Shown: positions 1 through 8,041, counted from the stretch's first letter. The stretch: DNA of 11,017 nt from an uncultured Caulobacterales bacterium (GCA_903889785.1 CAISYT010000177.1:1-11017); one strand, 5' to 3'. Program-made: numbers and translations. The notes: generated by a model not told the origin, from the letters alone.

Positions 1-1
1 C

Positions 2-1858
2 GGTCGCGATGACCGCCTGCGGGTGGAAGAGCGCACGGCCCGTGCGGTAGGCACGGCTTTAGCCGAACAGACCGGCGGAATTCTCGTTTTTTTGCCCGGT
101 CAGGCGGAAATCCACCGTACCCGCGCAATGTTGGACGGGCGACTGCCCGCCGGCGTGCGTATCGCGCCGCTCTATGGCGCGCTGGACCTGGCCGAACAGG
201 ACCGCGCCGTCGTAACAGCTGCGCCGGGCGAGCGTAAGGTGGTGCTGGCAACCTCTATCGCAGAGACCAGCCTGACCCTGGAGGGGGTTCGGGTTGTGAT
301 CGATGCTGGCTTGTCGCGGGTGCCGCGCTTTGACCCTTCGAGCGGCCTGACGCGTCTGGTCACGGTGCGTGTGTCACGCGCGGGAGCGGACCAAAGGCGC
401 GGACGGGCGGGGCGCACTGAACCGGGTGTTTGCTATCGTTTGTGGGACGAGGCGGAGACCAAGGGCCTGGTGCCGTTCGCCCGGCCGGAAATCCTGGAGT
501 CCGACCTTTCGGGCCTTGCCCTAGACCTGGCCCGTTGGGGTGCCCGTGATGCGACGGGGCTGCACTTTCTTGACCCTCCGCCAAGCGGTGCCTTTGCGGA
601 GGCGAGGGGGCTTCTGGAGCGGATAGGCGCTTTGGATGCGCGCGGGGCGCTGACTGCACATGGCAAGGCTTTGACCGCCGTACCGCTGGAACCACGGCTG
701 GCGCATATGCTTGTCGCCGCCGGCGCGCGCGGGCAACAGGACCGCGCCGCCCAGATTGCCGCCTTGCTGTCGGAACCTGGCCTGGGCGGACGCGATATAG
801 ACTTGCGCAGTCGATGGCAGGCCTTCAGCCGAGATAGCTCGCCCCGCGCCCGAGATGCAAAGACCCTGGCAGGACGCTGGGCGGAGGCGACTAAGGCCGC
901 TGTGACCTTACCGGTGGCTGACGACGGATTACTGCTGGCCACGGCGTTTCCCGAACGGGTCGCCAAGGCGCGAGGCAAGGCCGGAGAATTTCAACTGGCC
1001 AATGGACGGGGTGCCTGGCTCGATCCGGCGGATATTCTGGCGCGAGAGCCCTGGCTGGCCATCGCCGAACTGGGCGGCGGGGAGGCGCGGGATCGCATTC
1101 TACTGGCGGCACCGCTCGATCCCGCCTTGCTGGAAAGCGAGTTCGGCGCGCGGATTACCGTCGAGGAACGGCTGTCGACGGATGCCAAGGGGCGGCTGAA
1201 AGCGGTTCGTATTCGTCGGCTGGATCGGCTGACGCTTAGCGAGACAACGCTAGAGGGCCTGGATCCCGCCGTGGTGCTGTCGGCCCAGCTGAGGCAGGTC
1301 CGCAATGAGGGCCTATCGGCCTTGCCGCTAGGCGAGTCCAGTCGGGCTTTAAGGGCGCGCTCAGGCTTTCTGGGCTGGCCCCATCTGGAGGAGGGGCCAC
1401 TGCTGGCTCGCCTGGAGGACTGGCTATCGCCGCTGCTGTCCGGCAGATCTGGTCTTTCCCAGCTTTCTGACGCGGCGCTTGCAGAGGTTCTGCGCAACAG
1501 CCTGCCCTGGGATCTCCAGCGCGAGCTTGAGGCTAAGGCACCGCGGCGATTTACGGCCCCGACCGGTTCGACTTTTGCCATCGACTACGCTGCCGAGGGC
1601 GGTCCACGCGTCGAGGTCAGGGTCGGGGAACTTTATGGACTGCGTGAGCATCCGAGGGTTGGGGCAACCCCCCTGACCTTGGCGCTGCTGTCGCCGGCGC
1701 ACCGGCCAATTCAGGTGACCAAGGACCTGCCCGGCTTCTGGGCCGGATCGTGGAAGGCGGTAAGGGCCGAGATGAAGGGCCGCTACCCGCGCCACGTCTG
1801 GCCGGATGACCCTGCGGCGGCCGCGCCGGTGACGCGAGCGAAACCGCGTGGAACCTAA
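2..1858 (+). CDS. hrpB: ATP-dependent RNA helicase HrpB, C-terminal part (5' end outside window)
   Basis: DEAH-box helicase of the HrpB family; its role in most bacteria is not settled, and RNA remodelling is the usual assignment. The frame is open to the left edge, so the GTG at 23 is probably internal. The Walker A and DEAH motifs must lie upstream. Visible in order: helicase C-terminal domain with ILVFLPGQAEI (about 80-112), motif V ATSIAETSLTLEG (about 249-287), and motif VI QRRGRAGR (392-415); then the HA2-like helical region; then the HrpB-specific C-terminal domain, beginning near PWDLQRELEAKAPRRF and ending in the typical KGRYPRHVWPDDP signature (about 1774-1812). The family is usually about 800-840 residues and roughly 618 are visible, so about a quarter is missing. 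The TAA stop overlaps the stop of the leftward SpoU-type gene. The family call is firm; the biological substrate is unknown. Confidence 0.96.
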   Translation, partial: GRDDRLRVEERTARAVGTALAEQTGGILVFLPGQAEIHRTRAMLDGRLPAGVRIAPLYGALDLAEQDRAVVTAAPGERKVVLATSIAETSLTLEGVRVVIDAGLSRVPRFDPSSGLTRLVTVRVSRAGADQRRGRAGRTEPGVCYRLWDEAETKGLVPFARPEILESDLSGLALDLARWGARDATGLHFLDPPPSGAFAEARGLLERIGALDARGALTAHGKALTAVPLEPRLAHMLVAAGARGQQDRAAQIAALLSEPGLGGRDIDLRSRWQAFSRDSSPRARDAKTLAGRWAEATKAAVTLPVADDGLLLATAFPERVAKARGKAGEFQLANGRGAWLDPADILAREPWLAIAELGGGEARDRILLAAPLDPALLESEFGARITVEERLSTDAKGRLKAVRIRRLDRLTLSETTLEGLDPAVVLSAQLRQVRNEGLSALPLGESSRALRARSGFLGWPHLEEGPLLARLEDWLSPLLSGRSGLSQLSDAALAEVLRNSLPWDLQRELEAKAPRRFTAPTGSTFAIDYAAEGGPRVEVRVGELYGLREHPRVGATPLTLALLSPAHRPIQVTKDLPGFWAGSWKAVRAEMKGRYPRHVWPDDPAAAAPVTRAKPRGT

Positions 1859-2649
1859 GCGGTCGCGGCGTAAATCATTATCCCTGTCGCTACAGCGAGG
1901 TTCAGGCTGTCGGCGCGACCCCGCATGGGGATTTTCACCGTCACGTCGCAGGCGGCGGCCAGTTCGGGGCTGAGACCCTGCTGCTCGTTGCCCATCAGCA
2001 CCAGGGTAGGGCGGGTGTAGTGCGCGGCCTTGTAGTCTGTGGTCGCTGTCAGCAGGGTTCCCGCTACGCATCCCGGCCATGCAATTCGGAAGGCCAGGAA
2101 CTCAGCGGTGGTCGCCCGGGCAATTGGGACCGCGAAAATCGAACCCATGGTCGCGCGCACGGCTTCGACAGAGAATGGATCGCAACATTCGCCGACTAAA
2201 ATGACACCGCCGCAGCCGGCCGCGTCTGACGTGCGTACGATGGTGCCGAGATTGCCGGGATCGCGCACCTGTTCCAAGGCCACCCAAGAGCTTGCGGCGT
2301 GGGGCTCAAGCTGGTTCAGCAGGGTGAAGCGCTGTTCAAACACGCCCAACACCGCTTGGGGGTTGTCGCGCTTGGCTACCTTTTCCAGCACGTCGCGACT
2401 GACCTCGATCACCTCGCCCTGCGCAGCGCGAGTGGCGGCAATGGCTTTCTGAAGCACGGGATGGTTGGCGGCGTCGCGACCGTACATCAGGATGCGCGGG
2501 GCCTGGCCCAGTTCGACCGCCTCGGTGACGATCTTAAGGCCCTCGGCCAGAAACAGCCCGGTCTCCTCGCGCTCCTTGCGCATGTGCAGGGCGCGCGCGG
2601 CCTTGACCGTTGGATTGGTCAGGGAGGTGATCGTTCGGGTGTCGGTCAT
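1855..2649 (-). CDS. TrmH/SpoU-family RNA 2'-O-methyltransferase
   Basis: SPOUT-superfamily enzyme expected to transfer a methyl group from S-adenosylmethionine to a ribose 2'-hydroxyl in rRNA or tRNA. With the ATG at 2649 it is 264 residues. The N-terminal part (1-110) looks like a substrate-binding domain (LTNPTVKAARAL, GLFLAEGLK). The SPOUT domain carries motif 1 LEQVRDPGNLGTIVRT (125-140, with the conserved N and R), motif 2 LVLMGNEQQGL (216-226) and motif 3 IPMRGRADSLNLAVA (240-254). These are the three knot motifs of the family. A TTG nine bases upstream is also in frame. I prefer the ATG because it forms an ATGA overlap with the stop of the preceding methyltransferase, implying coupled translation. 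Its 3' end overlaps the hrpB stop. The target nucleotide cannot be told from sequence alone. Confidence 0.95.
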   Translation of the reverse strand: MTDTRTITSLTNPTVKAARALHMRKEREETGLFLAEGLKIVTEAVELGQAPRILMYGRDAANHPVLQKAIAATRAAQGEVIEVSRDVLEKVAKRDNPQAVLGVFEQRFTLLNQLEPHAASSWVALEQVRDPGNLGTIVRTSDAAGCGGVILVGECCDPFSVEAVRATMGSIFAVPIARATTAEFLAFRIAWPGCVAGTLLTATTDYKAAHYTRPTLVLMGNEQQGLSPELAAACDVTVKIPMRGRADSLNLAVATGIMIYAATA

Positions 2650-3566
2650 GCGGTCCAACGGGCAAAGAAGGACAGGCCGATCTCGCGTTGGCCCTGCTCC
2701 TCAGCTAGGGTCAGTTCCCCCCATTCGATACGGCCGCCACGGCCTTTGAGCGCTTCCCCCAAGGCGCTAGCCAAAGCTGGGCCGCTGACGCGCGCCGCAT
2801 AGGCGTTGAGCACCAGGAAAGATGCCTGTTCCGACAGCAAAGTCGCACAAAGCTTCGACATTTCCTCTAGATCTTCGAAAAGCCGCCAAACCTCGCCGTC
2901 GGGCCCGCGCCCATATTTTGGCGGGTCCAGGATGATGCCCTCGTAGCGGGACTCACGGCGAACCTCACGCTGCACATATTTGCGCGCATCTTCAGTTATC
3001 CACCGGATCGGCCGGTCGGTCAGCCCCGACAACGCGGCGTTCTCGCGTGCCCAGGCGACCGCCTTCTTGGAGGCATCGACATGGGTGACGCTGGCACCGG
3101 CGGCGGCACAGACCAGGCTGGCGACGCCCGTGTAGCCAAATAGATTCAGCACCCGCGGCGGTGCCTTGGCGGCGTCAATACGCTGCTGGAGCCAGGCCCA
3201 GTTGGCGGCCTGTTCGGGAAAGAACGCCAGGTGGCGGAAGGCGGTGAAGCGGCCGTTGAAGGTCACATCGCCATAGGAAATGGGCCAAGATTCAGGGGGT
3301 TGGAGAGAAAATCGCCACTTTCCGGCTTCGTCCTCGTCGGTTGGGTCGAATACGGCGTCGGCGGCATCCCAGACCGATTGCGGCAGGCGGGGTGGCCATG
3401 CGCATTGCGGCTCTGGCCGGATAACGGTGAAGCGGCCGTAGCGCTCTAACTTACGTCCGCCGCCGCTGTCGATGAGGGCGTAGTCGGCCCAGCCCGCTGT
3501 GCTTAGCGCCAAGGGCTGGTCGGCGCGTGTAGGGCCGTTGCCGAGGTCGGAGGATGGAGTGGCCAT
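2646..3566 (-). CDS. Class I SAM-dependent methyltransferase (COG1092/RlmI-like)
   Basis: Rossmann-fold methyltransferase of the kind annotated as SAM-dependent methyltransferase next to RlmI/RlmK; an RNA substrate is inferred. From the ATG at 3566 it has 306 residues. SAM-binding motif I is PRVLNLFGYTGVASL (137-151), the acidic end of strand 2 is THVDASKKAV (161-170), and the motif IV-type active-site loop is LDPPKYGRGP (213-222). The conserved N-terminal block YALIDSGGGRKLERYGRF (29-46) places the true start upstream of residue 29. An in-frame GTG at 3620 would add 18 residues; neither start has a clear Shine-Dalgarno sequence, so the start is uncertain. The stop overlaps the start of the SpoU-type gene by the ATGA arrangement, forming a two-gene RNA-modification operon. 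It is divergent from the tetR-like gene. Confidence 0.9.
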   Translation of the reverse strand: MATPSSDLGNGPTRADQPLALSTAGWADYALIDSGGGRKLERYGRFTVIRPEPQCAWPPRLPQSVWDAADAVFDPTDEDEAGKWRFSLQPPESWPISYGDVTFNGRFTAFRHLAFFPEQAANWAWLQQRIDAAKAPPRVLNLFGYTGVASLVCAAAGASVTHVDASKKAVAWARENAALSGLTDRPIRWITEDARKYVQREVRRESRYEGIILDPPKYGRGPDGEVWRLFEDLEEMSKLCATLLSEQASFLVLNAYAARVSGPALASALGEALKGRGGRIEWGELTLAEEQGQREIGLSFFARWTA

Positions 3567-3644
3567 GGGGCTTGATAAGCTGCGCGCTAAAGGCCCGTCC
3601 AGTGGCAGGGTGTATCGCACCGCGTGATGCAGCCGAAATTCACT

Positions 3645-3678
3645 GGATTAAAGATGGCTAAGCCTTTGAGTCTAATCC
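3645..3678. promoter_or_regulatory. Composite imperfect inverted repeat, candidate operator
   Basis: The gap between the methyltransferase and the tetR-like gene holds nested inverted repeats with nearly the same centre. The outer arms are GGATTA (3645-3650) and TAATCC (3673-3678), extendable with a bulge to CAC/GTG. The inner one is the perfect GGCT-A-AGCC (3656-3664), with AAAG/CTTT-like flanks. TetR-family proteins often bind palindromes in the divergent region beside their own gene, so this is a candidate autoregulatory site. A GAGTC at 3668-3672 fits the GANTC methylation site of alphaproteobacteria. No function is shown by the sequence alone. Confidence 0.3.
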
Positions 3679-3754
3679 GTGATGATACTTTTCTCGCGGT
3701 TGCGGCGATGCCCGCCCTGTCCTAAGCGTTCTGCTCTGGTTGGAGTGTCATTAG

Positions 3755-4390
3755 ATGAACAATTTGGTTTTGACCCAGCCTGGACGTTCGGCTCGTAAGC
3801 CAAAAAGCGGCGGTCACGAGCGGCGTGGCGAGATCTTGGTGGCCGCCGCGAAGATCTTCAACAGCCTTGGCTATGAAGGGGCGACCATCCGGCGCATTGC
3901 CGAGGAGGTCGGCCCCTCTTCGACCGCGCTCTACATGCATTTTCGCGATAAGGACGAAATGTTGGTCGAGATCTGCGAAGGGGCATTGGAGGCCTTGCTA
4001 CGACTAGGCAGCGACATCGCCGCGCAGCCTCTGCCCCCGGTGGAGCGCGCGCGCCATGATCGAAGCCTATGTCAATTTCGGGCTTTCGGCACCGAGCACC
4101 TATCGCCTAGTGTTTTGCAGCCATGGTCGGCACCTCTCGCCGCGCAGTCAGGACCTGGTTGAACGGTTAGGCGAACGCGGATTCAAGGTGCTACTCGATG
4201 TCGTTACCGAGATCGACGCCCAGGGTCGGCTGCGGAACACGACCCCGGCGGCAGCGGCTCAGGTGTTGTGGGCGTCGGGTCACGGCCTTGCTTCGCTGCT
4301 GATCACCCAGGTGGGGCATCAATGTCACCGGCAGATGAGCTGACCAAGGCCCTTCTGGACGGAATGTTCGATGGACTCGTCAGCGACTAG
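3755..4390 (+). pseudogene. TetR/AcrR-family transcriptional regulator, disrupted by two frame shifts
   Basis: The N-terminal DNA-binding domain is complete: helix-turn-helix region from ILVAAAKIFNSLGYEGATI through VGPSSTALYMHFRDKDEM (about residues 27-71). The start ATG has GGAG nine bases upstream (3742-3745). Reading straight on gives only 135 residues, ending at 4162 in unrelated sequence. The expected ligand-binding domain continues in the +1 frame from about 4056 (MIEAYVNFGLSAPSTYRLVF) to about 4320, then returns to the first frame for SPADELTKALLDGMFDGLV and the stop at 4388. The first break coincides with a (GC)5 tract (4045-4054): one more GC unit would restore VERARAMIEAY. The second is near 4320-4326: one more G would restore HQWSPADELT. 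The repaired protein would be about 212 residues, normal for the family. It may be a real pseudogene or two sequencing indels. Its tail overlaps the end of the slt gene by 11 nt. Confidence 0.85.
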
Positions 4391-6520
4391 GAGTGGTGTC
4401 GGCGGCGGCCAGTTCGGCAGCCGTTTTTGCAGGGTCCGCGACGGTATTACCGATTACGGCCTCTATCGGCGCGGAGGGGACGCGCAGGGCGGACCCTCGC
4501 TTGAGGTCTGACCACAGGGTCAAGGGGGCTGTGCCGCCGTTTAGACGGGCGCGGTAGACCACCGTGCTCTCCAGGGTGCGCATCACATAATTGCGGGTTT
4601 CGCTGAACGGGATGCACTCGATGTAGTCCAGCGGATCATTGCTGCTATTGCGCGGATCGCCGCAGAACCCGGCCCATTCGGGAGGGCGGGAGGGCCCGGC
4701 GTTATAGGCCGCGGCGGCCATAAGATAGGAGCCGCTGAAAATGTCGATCATCCGCCCCAGATAGGCCGAGCCTAGCCGCATATTGTATTGGGGATCGGTC
4801 AGGCGGCTTTCGGCGTAGGGCTCGCCAATACGTCGCGCGGTCAGCCGGGCGGTGGCCGGCATCAGTTGCATCATGCCACGTGCCCCGACGCTGGAGCGGG
4901 CGGTGGGCGTGAAATTGCTTTCCTGGCGGGCGATCGACAGGGTGAAGGCGGGCTCGGCGCTGGTCGGAATCTCGGGCGGGCTGATTATGGGATAGCCGCG
5001 CTGGGGGAGAATGAAGCCGCGCGTGGCCGCGGTGCGGGCTGCGCGCATGGCAAGATCTTGATCGCCGGTGGTCAAAGCCAAATCGACCAGCATGGCTTCT
5101 TCCGCCGCATTGGGCAGGAGGTCATCTGCGGCCAGTACGAAGGCCTTAAAGGCATCGACGGCACCCACAGCATTGAGCATGCGGGCGGCCTTGATAATAT
5201 CCCGGCCCTCAAACATCGCCCGGTCGGCCTGGCTGATCGTTGGATCGGCACCCAGGTCGATGGTCTTGAGACCTGCCTTTTCAGCGGCGAGCTGGCCATA
5301 GAAGGTGGTCTGGTAGCGCGCGCCATCGCCGAAATAGCCCGCTGCGGCAAGACTATCTCCGCCAGCCTCCGCCGCGCGACCTTGCCAGTAGAGCGCCCGG
5401 CTGCGGGTGATCGGTGAAACACCAATTCCAGCCAGGACCGCGAAATGGGCCTCGGCGAGGGTCGGGTTCTTCAGCCGGGTCAGGGCCAGCCAGCCAGCAT
5501 AGAACTGGGCTTCCGCGCCATTGGCACCGCTGGTCATGCGGCTATTGGCGGCTAGTCCATAAGCGGTGGCGCTGTCGCCAATTTTTAGGGCTTGGGCAAT
5601 CAGGGCGCGGCGTTCGATCCAGATACGGTCTGCGGCCTCGTCGGTGGGAGGCGGGGCTGGAAAATAGGCCGAGAGTCTCAAGGCCTCGTCGATCTGGTTG
5701 CGTTTTCGCAGGTTCGAGGCGCGTTCGAAGGCGACGCCGGGCGAGGCCTGCTGGACCGGAGTGAGGCTGGCGAACGTTACCTCGGCGTCGTAGGCATTAC
5801 TGCGCAAGGCGATGCGGGCATTGGCCATGGCCAGAGTGTCAGGATCGAGCAGCGGCAGCATGTCGCGCGCGGCTGGACCTTGAGCCCCGTATAGCAGAAT
5901 GTCGGCGCGGCGGGCGTGGTCCTCCGGGGTTAGCCAAAGCCCGAAACGACTCAGCATTTTGGACTGTGGATCGGCCTCGAAGGTCTGGTTGCGCCAGATG
6001 TCACGAATCAGGGTGGCGGCTTGGGCGGTCTGATTGTCGTCGATGTAAGCCTGGGCCAGGGTCATGGCACCCTCTGCTGTCCTGGGCCGTTGGCTACCGA
6101 ACCAGGCGATGATGGCTTTGGGGTTCAGGCCTGCGGTGGCGATTTGCTTTTCAGCCGCATTGAGACGACGGGCCTCGCGGGGCCAACCCGCCATAGACTG
6201 ACGCGCCTGGTCGATTTCGGAAAAGCCAAGGCTATCGGCGCTGGTGTCGGCCAAGGCCCAGAGCGCGACCTTGCGTGCGGTCGGGTCTTGCATGGCGTCC
6301 ATCGCCGTATGAGCCCCCGCGATGTCGCCGGTTCGGGCAGCGTTGAGGGCGCGTCGCAAGGCACCCAGATTAGCCTGGCTGGCCAGGCTGGAATAGGCGT
6401 CGGTTCGGTTCCAGCTCCAGGGGCGTAGGCCTGTTGTGCGTTCGCGCCCGACCACGCGGCGATCACGGTCGCGGCGAAGGCGGTGCTGCGGCCTATTGAA
6501 CGCTTGGCGGAATTACTCAA
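4380..6520 (-). CDS. slt: Soluble lytic murein transglycosylase (Slt-type, GH23), with apparent frame shift after the signal peptide
   Basis: Periplasmic enzyme that cleaves the MurNAc-GlcNAc bond of peptidoglycan to leave 1,6-anhydro ends. The long N-terminal part is alpha-helical and repeat-like, as in the Slt70 U/L domains. The C-terminal SLT domain (plus-strand about 4550-4950) has IARQESNFTPTARSSVGARG with the presumed catalytic Glu codon at 4922-4920, then GMMQLMPATA, AAAAYNAGP and ETRNYVMRTL. The main reading frame opens only at a GTG at 6455 and lacks any export signal. A clear signal peptide (KR-rich start, then TAFAATVIAAWSGANA, cleavage after ANA) starts at the TTG at 6520, in another frame, with GGAG eight bases upstream. 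Joining the two needs one extra base near the G4 run at 6420-6423 and gives about 713 residues. Divergent from dapA; its stop overlaps the tetR-like gene. The family call is firm; integrity is uncertain. Confidence 0.9.
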
Positions 6521-6528
6521 TCTCGCTA

Positions 6529-6532
6529 CTCC
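6529..6532 (-). promoter_or_regulatory. Shine-Dalgarno GGAG deciding the TTG start of the transglycosylase
   Basis: On the minus strand GGAG is followed by eight bases and then TTG at 6520, which begins a classic signal peptide. No such site precedes the GTG at 6455. This supports 6520 as the true start and therefore supports the inferred frame shift downstream. Confidence 0.55.
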
Positions 6533-6576
6533 AACTGTGCAGGATGCCGTTCAAGAGTTGCAGCCTGCACCGACGC

Positions 6577-6595
6577 GGACATATTGTCCCCGACA
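6577..6595. promoter_or_regulatory. Overlapping inverted repeats between slt and dapA, candidate operator
   Basis: The 125-base divergent gap holds GGACA-TAT-TGTCC (6577-6589) overlapping TGTC-CCC-GACA (6585-6595). These are alternating half-sites of one TGTC/GACA word. Such clustering fits a protein-binding site shared by the two divergent promoters, but I cannot name a regulator. I see no strong -35/-10 pair here. Confidence 0.25.
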
Positions 6596-6645
6596 GCATC
6601 ACCCGCGCAATGGCGCGCATTTCACCTCACGGCGAATTACAAGAC

Positions 6646-7530
6646 ATGTTCCAACCCCCTTTCAAGGGCGTCATTACGGCGCTGATTACCCCGTTCCGTG
6701 ATGGTGCGGTCGATGAGAAAGCGTTTGTGGCGCTTGTGGAGCGCCAGATAGCGGCGGGTGTGCACGGTTTGGTGCCCGTCGGCACTACGGGTGAGACGGC
6801 CACTTTGAGTTTCGAGGAACACCGTCGCGTGGTCGAACTCTGCGTCGAAACGGCGCGGGGGCGCGCATTTGTGATCGCCGGAGCCGGGGCCAACTCGACA
6901 GACGAGGCGATCGGCCTGGTGGGGCATGCCAAGGCCATCGGTGCCGATGCCGCTCTTGTGGTCGCACCCTATTACAACCGCCCGAACCAGGAAGGTCTGT
7001 ACCAGCACTACAAGGCCATCAACGACGCCGTGCAGATGCCGGTGATGGTCTACAATGTGCCCACCCGTACCAGCGTGGATATTGCCAACGAGACACTGGA
7101 GCGGCTTTCGGTGCTGCCCAACATCATCGGCATCAAGGATGCCACCGGCGACCTGCCGCGCGCCAGCATGCAGCGTCTGTCCTGCGGGCCGGAGTGGAAC
7201 ATGGTGAGCGGCGATGATCCGAGCACGCTGGGTTATATGGCCCACGGCGGCCACGGGGTTATCTCGGTAACTTCCAATGTCGCCCCCGAAGCCAGTGTCG
7301 CGTTCATTGAGGCCTGCTTGAACGGGACCTGGGAGACCGCGCTGTACTGGCAAGACCGGCTGATAAGCCTGCACCGGGCGCTGTTTTTGGACGCCTCGCC
7401 TTCACCGACCAAGGCCGCCCTGGCGATGCTGGGCCTTTGCACTGACGAGACACGTCTGCCGATCGTGCCGTGTTCAGACGCGGTGCGGCCGCAGATCGAA
7501 AGTGCGATGCGAGACGCTGGCGTGATCTGA
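6646..7530 (+). CDS. dapA: 4-hydroxy-tetrahydrodipicolinate synthase
   Basis: Condenses pyruvate with aspartate-4-semialdehyde, the first committed step to diaminopimelate and lysine, in the cytoplasm. From the ATG at 6646 it has 294 residues, close to the 292 of E. coli DapA. It opens with the usual FKGVITALITPF. Active-site features are all present: VGTTGET (45-51, Thr47/Thr48), APYYNRP (107-113), the catalytic Tyr136 and carboxylate-binding Arg141 in VYNVPTRTS, and the Schiff-base Lys164 in GIKDATGD. The frame stays open upstream to 6436, with an in-frame ATG at 6610. I chose 6646 because it matches the family's N-terminus, though no strong Shine-Dalgarno sequence is seen. Its TGA stop overlaps the smpB ATG by one base, so the two are probably co-transcribed. 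It sits divergent from a peptidoglycan-cleaving enzyme, so both neighbours touch the cell wall. Confidence 0.97.
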   Translation: MFQPPFKGVITALITPFRDGAVDEKAFVALVERQIAAGVHGLVPVGTTGETATLSFEEHRRVVELCVETARGRAFVIAGAGANSTDEAIGLVGHAKAIGADAALVVAPYYNRPNQEGLYQHYKAINDAVQMPVMVYNVPTRTSVDIANETLERLSVLPNIIGIKDATGDLPRASMQRLSCGPEWNMVSGDDPSTLGYMAHGGHGVISVTSNVAPEASVAFIEACLNGTWETALYWQDRLISLHRALFLDASPSPTKAALAMLGLCTDETRLPIVPCSDAVRPQIESAMRDAGVI

Positions 7531-7982
7531 TGACCAAGCCGATCGCCGAGAACCGGCGGGCGCGGTTCGACTACTTCCTCGAAGACAGCGTGGAGGCGGG
7601 GTTGGTGTTGACTGGCACAGAGGTGAAGTCGCTGCGCGTGGGCCGAGCTAATATCGCTGAGTCTTATGCGGCGGTGGAGGGACGCGAGATCGTGCTGATC
7701 AACGCCGATATCCCGCCGTATGGCCACGCCAACCGCTTCAACCACGAACCGCGACGGCCGCGTAAGCTGCTGTTGCATCGCAAGCAGATCGACAAGCTGA
7801 TTTCCTCCGTTCAGCGCGACGGCCGCACCCTCATTCCCGTGAAGCTCTATTTCAACGAGAAAGGCACGGCGAAGCTGGAAATTGCCCTGGCGAAGGGCAA
7901 GAAGCTGCACGACAAGCGCGAGACCGAGCAGGCGCGGGACTGGAAACGCGAACAGGGCCGGCTGATGCGGGACCGCGGCTGA
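7530..7982 (+). CDS. smpB: SsrA (tmRNA)-binding protein SmpB
   Basis: Binds tmRNA and delivers it to stalled ribosomes for trans-translation. It has 150 residues, the usual length. The family pattern is complete: IAENRRARFDYFLEDSVEAG (5-24), LTGTEVKSLRVGRANI (27-42), HEPRRPRKLLLH (72-83), ALAKGKKLHDKRE (119-131), and a basic C-terminal tail ending KREQGRLMRDRG, which in the family enters the mRNA channel. The start is the ATG overlapping the dapA stop (TGATG), so translation probably depends on reinitiation after dapA. A GTG-type upstream extension to 7470 lies inside dapA and adds sequence foreign to the family, so I reject it. The tmRNA gene itself is not in the window. Confidence 0.97.
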   Translation: MTKPIAENRRARFDYFLEDSVEAGLVLTGTEVKSLRVGRANIAESYAAVEGREIVLINADIPPYGHANRFNHEPRRPRKLLLHRKQIDKLISSVQRDGRTLIPVKLYFNEKGTAKLEIALAKGKKLHDKRETEQARDWKREQGRLMRDRG

Positions 7983-7999
7983 GCCTGGGCGTTGTTTGA

Positions 8000-8041
8000 T
8001 TGCCCTGCTATCGTTCAATGTCAGCCGATGTTTAGCGGCAA
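8000..8041. terminator. Possible hairpin between convergent smpB and UDG genes
   Basis: The 62-base gap between the two stop codons holds TTGCC-(CT)-GCTA (8000-8010) and its complement TAGC-GGCAA (8033-8041), with a loop of about 22 bases. It lies where a bidirectional terminator would be expected. There is no T-run on either side, so this is a weak call. Confidence 0.22.

Noticed and set aside
433..978. Minus-strand open frame of 181 residues inside hrpB
   Set aside because: It is a shadow of the high-GC hrpB coding sequence: Arg/Ser/Ala-rich, no family motif, fully overlapping a firm gene.
4788..5417. Plus-strand open frame of 209 residues opposite slt
   Set aside because: Antisense shadow of the transglycosylase with Gly/Ala/Arg-rich composition and no recognisable domain.
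6400..6460. Programmed ribosomal frameshifting in slt
   Set aside because: No slippery heptamer followed by a pseudoknot or strong stem was evident, and signal-peptide junctions are not a known site for it. A one-base indel is simpler.
6436..6645. 70-residue N-terminal extension of dapA
   Set aside because: It would cover the slt signal peptide region and is unlike DapA, which begins directly at the FKGVITALITPF block.
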